64,000 nt of DNA from Saururus chinensis (lineage: Eukaryota > Streptophyta > Magnoliopsida > Piperales > Saururaceae). Made by a program: the position numbers and the translations under genes. The notes under the pieces are model-generated. The model saw only the letters and a list, made by a program, of their open reading frames with translations, was not told where the DNA came from and did not search any database. The stretch covers positions 34,420,995-34,484,994 of the forward strand of contig CP141142.1 of assembly GCA_035235625.1 (NCBI GenBank), in the 5' to 3' direction. Below, piece after piece: positions 54,638 through 64,000 of the stretch; within the stretch, counting starts at the first letter, position 1, and each line of letters begins with the position of its first letter.

Positions 54638-55201
54638 ATGGGAGATTTGAGGGACAGCATGGGAATCGGCCTTCCACAGGCGGAGATGTCCGTCTCTCTG
54701 CGGCAGCTGGACATCTCGGACGTCGACGATTTCATGGTGTGGGCGACGGACGAGCGGGTGTACCTCTTCTCCTCGAGGGAAGTCTACACCTTCAAAGAGG
54801 CCGGGATTGACTACATCAAGGAGCATGTCCTTCCCCACCCCTGGTTCCGGGCCATCTGCCTCGCTGGCCGCCCCGTCGGCTCCATCTCCGTCACCCCCGG
54901 CTCCGGCAATGACAGCTGCCGTGCCAAGCTCGGCTACCGTCTGGCCTCCGCCTACTGGGGTCAGGGCATCGCCACACGGGCAGTGAAGATGGTGGTTTCG
55001 TCGGTTTTCCAGGAGTGGCCGCACCTGGAGAGGCTGGAGGCTCTGGTGGACGTGGACAACCAAGGCTCGCGGAGGGTCCTGGAGAAAGCCGGCTTCCAGA
55101 AGGAGGGCGTCCTCAGGAAGTACTTGCACCTCAAAGGGAGGACGCGGGACATGGTCATGTACAGCTTCTTATCCACCGATCCCAAGCCTCAGGCCCCCTG
55201 A
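54638..55201 (+). CDS. GNAT-family N-acetyltransferase (RimJ/RimL-like)
   Basis: 187 residues, single exon, intact. Acetyl-CoA-dependent N-acyltransferase of the Acetyltransf_3 type; substrate unknown, probably soluble (no signal peptide or membrane segment). The N-terminal part has SLRQLDISDVDDFMVWATDE (20-39) and HPWFRAICLAGRPVGSISV (67-85). The acetyl-CoA loop is LGYRLASAYWGQGIATRAV (98-116), and the last conserved stretch RRVLEKAGFQKEGVLRKYL (145-163) ends in a GRTRDMVMYSFLS tail. Length and motif order match plant relatives of about 170-190 residues. Start chosen at GCCATGG, the best Kozak context; Met8 and Met17 are alternatives. Codons are strongly GC-ending, unlike all neighbours. Stop TGA at 55199. 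It stands alone among transposons. Confidence 0.92.
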   Translation: MGDLRDSMGIGLPQAEMSVSLRQLDISDVDDFMVWATDERVYLFSSREVYTFKEAGIDYIKEHVLPHPWFRAICLAGRPVGSISVTPGSGNDSCRAKLGYRLASAYWGQGIATRAVKMVVSSVFQEWPHLERLEALVDVDNQGSRRVLEKAGFQKEGVLRKYLHLKGRTRDMVMYSFLSTDPKPQAP

Positions 55202-56255
55202 ACATGTTCATTCTCTGTAATTAAATCTCATGTTCTGTTCAATTGCATGCTTCCTAAGTTAAAAACTACAAACTGAATGCAGAGGAAGATGAAGTTACTA
55301 TCTCATGATCGAATTCAATCCCGAATGAAGATATATTGTACCTACTCGAAGTAAAAAAGAAAAAAAATTCAAGAGAGATGGGAGTAAATTCTTGCAAAGC
55401 CGATGACTGCTTGCTGACGAATAGGACGGTCTTTCTTTCACTTGCTGCGTCTTGTATATGGACATCCATGAAGCTGAAGCCCCACCAAAACACAGTATCA
55501 TTGAAGCTCATGCAGAAACTAGAATGGAGGGGAATTACATGGAAAAACTTCAAATGGTAATGAAGCGATCTAAAGAAGCGACGAGGGAGGCAATACGGAG
55601 GGGTTCAACGAAAAGAAAACAGAATAGGGTGGGAGGAAAGATCGTTTCCCTGTCACAAATCACTTGAAACCAAAGCTATTTTAGAGTCAATAGTGTGGTC
55701 AATTGTTCACTGTTTAGGACTTTGGCAAAAATATTCTTCAATGATCTATTCTATTTCTCTCCTGGAAAAAATCGCAAAGAATATTTAACTCCAATCCATC
55801 TACTTTTGAATATTATTACAATTTGTGTCCTTTTTTTTCCATTCTTTTCTAAACACTTACATTAGATATTTTCTATGAAAGTCCTAAACTGTTTGTGCCT
55901 ATGTATACTTGATTTTTACCATTTTGTCTTCAAATTTCAATTACTTTGATTAAAGTCTTAAGTCAGAATACGCCTTCTTTTGACTTTTTAAGTTAATTTA
56001 AAATATGACTCGACATATCACTAAACTAGTCACACTTCATAAGACAAATTACACATACAAATAGACATAGTTATGTATATAGTCAATTATAATATATATA
56101 TTACATATATTCTAATATTAGAAGTGTTAAAGAAAATTGTAAGTGATAGATAAGTGAGTGGGTACCAACTTTTTAGGGAGGTACTTATATTTTAGTGATG
56201 CAATTTTTACTTCTTTAAAAGTTAAAACTAATGTAAATTTTAAAGATATAAATAT
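55202..56255. other. 3' flank, no further gene
   Basis: ATTAAATCTC at about 55220 could serve as a polyadenylation signal of the GNAT gene. A Lys/Arg/Glu-rich plus frame at 55452-55667 has no family signature. The rest is AT-rich spacer. Confidence 0.45.
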
Positions 56256-57620
<1,365 letters not shown>

Positions 57621-58787
57621 AACATATGTGGTCATATGTATTATATTGACTTATTTTGGTGAATAAAATAATGTCAAATTCATGTATAATTTAAGTCAGA
57701 ATAAAATGCTTACTGTTTAAGATCACATGGTGAAGATGAAGCAAATCAAATGCCTTAGAAGTATTTTTGCACGTAAAAACATGCACACACATCACATTAT
57801 ACACTTAGGATAAATGGTTTATCATATTAAAGTGTGAGAGAAAAGAATGAGTGAGAAACGAGTAAAAAATTGCATAAGTATGTAAAATTTTCATCTAAGA
57901 CTAATTGGGATTAAAAAAGGGATTAATCGGTTGAATTTCAGTAATGTAGGAGTAATGTAGCATCGATTGATCAATTACTATAGCAATCAATTGGCTATTG
58001 TAGCAGTTTGGTGTAAAACGAAGCCGAGAGTTGGGCAATCGATCAATTACTGTAGAGATCGATTGCCCAAGCCCATAATTTCCTAAAATAGGTCATTCTA
58101 AGTTGAATTTGATTACTATTTCAGGTCTGACACCTAAATCAACTTAGTTATCTATATAAGAGGTATTTTGGATGTGGGAAAAGAGGAGAGAAGTCATTGT
58201 TAGTACATAGAGAGATTGATGAGTCTACTCTATTGAGTTATGAGAGTATAAAGCTTTCTATTGGCTACATGCTGTGAAGGTCAATTTAATCAGCCAAAAA
58301 ATAGAAGTCTTTCACAACACAGTACACACAAAGCTTAAGGAGTTGTAGCAAATCTTCAATTGGGGATTGAAGAATTAAAGGCTAAAATTAAAGATCAAGA
58401 TGAGCATATTTGAGGAGGCTAGATGAAGACAAAGACAAAGTAAGTAGAAAAATAATTTCAAGTTCTTGAGGGAGAAGACTTGAAGGCCAACAATAAAAGT
58501 AATTTGTTGGTAGCAAAAAGGGGGTTTTAGGTTAGAGAAAATAACAAAGGTTGGTGGTTTGCTTGTGTCGATGTAATGTCTTGCTTACTAGTGTATTAAT
58601 TTAGTCGTTGATCGACTGCTATAATTTTTTTTACCCTAGTTGGAGTTTTCTATATTAAACTTTGTGTGATCTTGCATGCTTTATGATTTGATTATTGATA
58701 AATTAATCATAAATGACTCATTAGACATTAAATTTTATTATTTCCGCTATAAAAAAATTATGCATGGACACAATATAAACGGGTTTC
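57621..58787 (+). mobile_element. Possible copia-type LTR remnant
   Basis: Contains ATCGATTGATCAATTAC and CAATCGATCAATTACTG, self-complementary TCGAT-type strings often seen in copia LTRs. It ends near TTATTTCCGCTATAAAAAAA, also LTR-like. No ends or duplication resolved. Confidence 0.3.
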
Positions 58788-60321
58788 TATATATATATAT
58801 ATATATATATATTCCTTATTATTAATAAAACTATAAAGGTGATTTTCAAATGACAATAATATTCTTCTCACACTTTAGTACTAAGGAGATTACACTTGAT
58901 GAAGAGCCTGATAGAGAGAAGAGTTAGAAGGAGGTCTGTTATGTTCTCTATCAGTCGCGATCCCTTGTCACCCCCTTAGAAGTTTAAATAAGAATATTTT
59001 TATTTTTAAAAAATAATTATTTATAATTTAGATAATAATTAGGGTATATATATACTTTTTAAAATATAATATAAATTCAATTTAATAAAGCTTAGGAATA
59101 TATGTACTGAGTAAAGAAACCAAAATTCTGTGCAAAAGAATACGTCAAATTCATGCCATATAAAGTTTGTGGCCATTTATTAACCCGTAAAGCACGTCTC
59201 GCTTGTTGCATATATAATATATTTATACTCTTTTTCGATAATGAGTTTAATATAAGTAATATATAAGAGTCATTAATATTTAAGATTGGTAATGTATATA
59301 CTAAAATTAATAATATATACGTAAATACTTATTAATATAAATATTAATAATAATAATATGTAAATATGTGCTCCCATACATAGCGTACGATCAGCTGTGA
59401 GTGAGGAACGCGAAAAATTCCCTGCGGGTAACCTGTGGAAGACACTACCACCAACTAAAAAGAGAGAGAGAGAGAGAAGGGAGCCAAAATCCACGTCGTT
59501 CTTATATCTGTTATAAAAATCAACACCCAGCGCAGCATAGCAGTATGTATTTTTTTATCTGGTGAAGGGTGGAGAAGACTTCCTTCAATTAAAATAAAAA
59601 GGGAACAAAAACTGCACAGCACAGCTCATAGAGACAAATATCTCGTAGGCCCTGTCTGGCCCACTCTTCCCAACTCGTTTCCCTTTTTTTTTTGGCGTTG
59701 AAATCGCTTAAATATTTACAAACTCAACAAACAGTACCCAGCCACCGACGAGAGTTACTTTTATATTTATATTAAAATATTTATACTAATAATAAGACTG
59801 AGAAGAGGGAAGAGAAGAAAGAGCGATTGGCCTAAAGTAAAAGTTTTATAAGAGAAAGAAGAGGGAAGCACAGAGGTGATTGTTCACAGTAAAAGTAATA
59901 TGACAAAAGTACGCTTTTTCAACAGTCATGCAGTTAAGTACTTAAATCAGGCTTCTTACATACTTCATCGTCGTTTAAACAAGCCCTGTTTGGAGGCTTG
60001 CGTATAAATCTTTACGTCAAGAATTTTTCGGTTAAAAAGAAAGTGAAAGGAGTGATTATCATCATGAGAATTGTTATGTTACTTTTTACTTGGTAAGACA
60101 GAAATAACTTGATTCAGTAGCTTGAGTACAAGCGTGCCCAAATAATATTTGCTCTCTCTAAAATTAATAATGTTATTTAAGTTTTTAAAATAAAATAAAT
60201 TAATTTATTTTAAAAACCAATAGATCTATTAATGTGGGATGGAGAGGCCTGGCCTGTTGGCTACGGCATGCTACTAGAGTCAAGTGAGGGTTAGGGCATT
60301 AAAAATTTATTTATAGTTAGG
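58788..60321. other. Spacer, no gene recognised
   Basis: AT-rich DNA with a (TA)n run (58788-58811), a GA run (59460-59478) and a TTATAAAAATC TATA-like site near 59510. The moderately GC-rich 59380-59700 could be a promoter or leader, but no open frame follows. A Stowaway-like MITE lies at 60140-60245. Confidence 0.5.
60140..60245. mobile_element. Short Stowaway-like MITE
   Basis: GCTCTCTCTAAAATTAATAA to TATTAATGTGGGATGGAGAG, about 105 bp; relative of 31850-31950. Confidence 0.5.
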
Positions 60322-60600
60322 CACTATAACAAAAAATACTATTTAGGATGCTTATGAGTCAGCATCATAAATAGGTAATAAGTATTATGAGGCTTTTATA
60401 TAAGCATTGCAAATATGGGTATTAGTTGTGATGCTTATGTAAAAGCGTAACAAATATTATATGCTTTAAAAATTAATTTATATACTATTTAAGACTCTTA
60501 TGCGTACTTGTCTTAAATAGGCAATAGTATTTATATTATTTACAATGCTTTCATAAGAACATCATAAATACTAATCTTTTTTATATAAATTTAAATTTTA
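60322..60600 (+). mobile_element. CACTA-like left end
   Basis: CACTATAACAAAAAATAC at 60322 is a CACTA-type terminus, followed by repeated ATTTAGGATGCTTATG / CATAAGCATC(A)TAAATA inverted units. No matching right terminus occurs in the window. Confidence 0.5.
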
Positions 60601-60650
60601 TTTTAAAATTAGCTAAAAAATTTAAAATTAGTTGTAACGGTTAAAGAATA

Positions 60651-61660
60651 TAAATTAATGTTTTCATTCACATATGTGCAGGATTAGACTCGCAAGCGTC
60701 AATGTCAGCCCCGGCTCCATGGGATGTTGGCTATAAATTAGACGACACATATAACACATTAGATATGAAGGAAGTATGCCCCTATGCACGGTCGAATCTC
60801 AATTTAAGAATTATAAAAGCACAAGCTCACAAAACTAGGAATAAATAAATTATTTTAATTTTTTATATAATAATATATTGTATATATATTGATTAGTAAA
60901 TTTTAGAAAATAAAATATAGGGAATTTAGGATGCATGAGGCTATGCGTCTCAAATACCCAAATTTTATTTAATATACATTTTTACTCCAAAATATATTAT
61001 TTAATATATAAATACATAATATATGATTATTTAAAATCTTAAATTAATATTTTCATTCTCATATATGTAGGAGTAGGCTCACGCATGTCAGTGTCAATCC
61101 TGGCTATGTGGGATGTCGGTTAGAAATTGAATGATGGGCATAACTCCTTAGACAAGAAGGTCGCATGCCACCATGTACAGTCGAATCTCGGTCTAATAGT
61201 TCTCAAAGTTTGAGCTCAAATAATAGCAAATAAATAAATTATTTTAATTCTTTTAAGTAACAATATAGTATATATATATATATATTAAATAGTACATTTT
61301 ATAAAATAGAGTATATATCAAATAAAATATAGGGTATTTGGGATGCATAGGGCTATGCATTATAAGTACCCTAGGGTATTTAGGACACAACCCTATGCAT
61401 CCTAGGGTATTTGGGACATATAGCTTTATGCAACCCAAATTTTATTTAATATATATTTTTACTCTATAATATATTTAATATATAAATACATAATATATAA
61501 TTAATTAAAAAATATAAATTATATATTTTTATTCCCGTATGTGTGAGACTAGGTTCATGTGCGCAAGTGCCAACCCTGGCTATGTAGAACATAGATTAAA
61601 ATTTTGTTGACACACATAATTTATTAGACAGGAATGATGCATGCCCTCATGCGTAGGGTT
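60651..61660 (+). repeat. Three tandem units, 389 and about 475 bp
   Basis: Units begin near 60651, 61040 and 61515 with TAAATTAATRTTTTCATTC-like sequence. They share AGACTCGCAAGCGTCA / GGCTCACGCATGTCAGTG variants and AGTCGAATCTC. The second unit is longer because GGGTATTTGGGATGCATAGG is itself repeated. Confidence 0.7.
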
Positions 61661-62546
61661 GCCAATGAAATGATACTGTTACGGTATAACTTATTTTATT
61701 ACCATAATTATTTCTAAAATCTTTATTCAGAATCATTCTATGAAGTAAATAGTATAGGTATTTCCATAACCATTTCTTCCAATAATAATTGGTTGGTTAA
61801 TCGGATAACATTATCTATTACATTTCCTTAAATGTGCTAAAAAAACTAAAATAAATATTTTTTATTCACTTAATTAGATGTTACTAAGTTAAAAAACTAA
61901 CATCATTGTTATTGTTATTTATAGTTGTTGCAAATAAATTGTAATGATTAAACATTAAACGTAAATAGATACATATACTAGGCATATATACATAATAAAA
62001 CTACTTATTTTATAATAATTATTTCCTATCATATGAGTCCAGCTACAAAGCATTTATCTATTGTTTGTTTCATAAGAATCCTAAATGTGAGAAGAATAAC
62101 AATTGTTTTCTCGCAATCAGTTGTTTTCAAAGGTATATTGCAAGTAAGAATGAGACCACATGTAGTAATGTACATTATCCATTAGTGTCTCTTTAAAGCA
62201 ATAGTTTAAAACCCAGTAAGGACCCTAACCTAGATTGGTGACTGGGCAGATGATGACATCATCACTTAAAAAATTTAAAAGTGTGCCCCCATATTTAAAA
62301 AAAAATCACTCAAACTTATTCAAAGTTTCACTTAAACCTGCTTGGTCATTCAAAACTTGTTGATTGCAACCTATTTTAATAACTAAATCATTCCAAATTT
62401 TGCAATCATATATATAAACATGATTTGTAACATAATCATGATTTCAACCAACATATACCAAATCTCAAAATCAAACCACCTACACCACTCATTCAAAGTT
62501 AAGCCAGCTAACACTCAAACTATGCTAGTTCGAGATAGGCCAAATA
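61661..62546. other. Spacer, no gene recognised
   Basis: AT-rich; TAGGGTTGCCAATG at about 61657 resembles a hAT terminus, but no partner was found. No coding sense. Confidence 0.4.
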
Positions 62547-64000
62547 TGTAAGGACCCTCATCTTTGAACCGGTTTTTGGTTTTCTTTAATTATGGGTTAT
62601 CGTGAGATTTACGCGTTTTCTGATCTTATTCGGTGATTTCGTAAATAAATAGTATTTGTGATGGTTTTAACCAAAATTAACTTCAACATTAGTGGTTTTA
62701 AGTGATTTTAAACCAAATGTGAATTTTTGAGATTTTTCAGAATTTTTACTATTTTCCCAAAAATTAGGGTTTTGGCGGGACTCCTGTGGGCCCCACTGTC
62801 GAAAAAATTTATTTTTTTGTCAAATGAACCTAGACATATACTTAAGGTCCCACAAAAAATTTCAGAATTTTATTAGGCTTAAATTGTGCTTAAATTTGCA
62901 AAATACCCACTTTTAGCCTACTTTTCATATTTACACCCCAAAACTTACCTATGCCTACCCCAACCCTTACTATAAAAGGGTAAACCAAAGCCATTTCCAT
63001 TTTTAGGAATAGGCTAAGGAAGGAGGGCTGGCCTAATCCCCACTTAGGCCCGAATTAGAAGCCGATTAAGGTAAGCTTACTCTAATTAAGCACTAATCCT
63101 TAACTTTCTTCTTTATTTCTTCCAAATCTACCATTTTTCTCTTAATTTAGTTCGTTTTTGACCATCAAAAGCTACTAATTTGTGTTTTACTACAAACCCT
63201 AACATTCAAAATTCGATTTTTACTAACAACAAGCCCTAGATCTAAGATTTAATTAGGGATTTCTTGGGTAAATCGATTTCTATTAGAGTTTAATTCAAAC
63301 TCATTGTGTTTTCAAGGATTTTAAGAAGGGTGACTCTTCAATCCGAGCTTAATCAAGTGCTGAGGTAATGGGTCTTCAAAATCTCTGTTTGTCCATGGTA
63401 AAACTCTCCATTTTTGGCTTATTTCGAAATGGTTTGCTTGATTTAGTGTGTTAATGGTAAGATTAGAAAATGGAATTATTTAATCCCGATTTCTTAGGGT
63501 TTTGCATTATTATGGTTTGGTTTGATATTCTGGAAGTCAAGGAGGACTTTTGATGATGATTAGGGTGTTAGATGTGGATTTGAAGTGTTATCTATGGTGT
63601 TTCGGTTTGATTTTGCGAAAGGAAGAAGATGACTGTTCTGCCGTGTTGGCGATCGATCGGCCCTGCAGGGCGATCGATCGGCTGAACTGTAAATTTTAAG
63701 TTTTTGCGTGTAACCGATCGAATGGCCTGAAGGGCGATCAATCGGCTACACAGAAAATTGCATGTTGTGCATATGATGTCTATTTTGATGATTCCACTTT
63801 AGCTTGCCAATTTTATATGAATGTGGAGTGTTTTAAGCTATATTAGGCTACTGGAAATGCATGCTATTAAGTTTATGGACTTGAGATATATGCTTAGAGA
63901 TGGTGGAATGACTTATGTTTTGTGGCATGATGTTGGAATCGTTATCTTGAAATTATGAATGGTTGTTTCCCTTTGGTTAAGCATATATTTTTAGTAGGAC
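62547..64000 (+). mobile_element. LTR start, runs off the window
   Basis: Opens TGTAAGGACCC; TATA box TACTATAAAAGGG at about 62971, then a purine-rich leader (GGCTAAGGAAGGAGGG). No coding sequence before the window ends, so this is the 5' part of a long LTR. It contains palindromic CGATCGATCGG strings at 63645-63760. Confidence 0.5.
62971..62977 (+). promoter_or_regulatory. TATA box of LTR
   Basis: CCTTACTATAAAAGGGTAAA, in the same setting as the 25284 TATA box. Confidence 0.45.

Noticed and set aside
54629..55129. 166-codon minus-strand frame
   Set aside because: Antisense shadow of the GC-rich GNAT gene; the plus strand has clear family motifs.

Overview
This is AT-rich nuclear DNA from a flowering plant; I cannot resolve the lineage further. 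The signs are plant gene families with introns (SPL, PAL, ATG18-like fragments), plant transposon superfamilies with intact target-site duplications (CACTA, Mutator-like, hAT, Stowaway, Ty3/gypsy, Ty1/copia), and no bacterial-style operons. About 95% looks like transposons, duplicated spacer DNA and decayed gene pieces. The only gene I judge intact is a single-exon GNAT acetyltransferase at 54638-55201.

Layout. 1-930: CACTA-like subterminal repeats and a polypyrimidine tract. 0.9-2.4 kb: reverse-strand remnant of a Ty3/gypsy gag-protease. 3.4-8.7 kb: a multi-exon Ulp1-protease/DUF1985-type pseudogene embedded in dispersed TATCGTGT/ACACGATA motifs. 8.85-11.6 kb: tandem repeats and an LTR-like segment. 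11.9-31.9 kb and 37.5-53 kb: an older tandemly duplicated spacer block (copies R1-R6, plus long collinear tracts A and B). It contains tRNA-Ile-like 73-mers and Stowaway MITEs and is now split by many younger insertions. 32-37.5 kb: nested hAT and LTR material between the duplicated blocks. 53.9-55.2 kb: a copia remnant, then the GNAT gene. 55.2-64 kb: LTR pieces, a CACTA head, tandem repeats and spacer.

Most notable is gene capture. One Mutator-like family, with long AT-rich terminal inverted repeats containing the palindrome TGGAAAATATTTTCCA, occurs four times. One copy carries a MuDR-like N-terminal gene, one carries a PAL C-terminal fragment, one carries an ATG18-like first exon, and one is a fold-back element with a long pyrimidine/purine palindrome. 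The ATG18-bearing copy sits inside an 8.3-kb CACTA element (12-bp inverted repeats, perfect 3-bp GAA duplication) that has itself captured seven exons with introns of an SPL transcription-factor gene, without its DNA-binding SBP box.

Because tracts A and B share Stowaway insertions but not the MULE, LTR or CACTA insertions, a relative chronology can be read: Stowaway first, then block duplication, then MULE, LTR and CACTA insertions.
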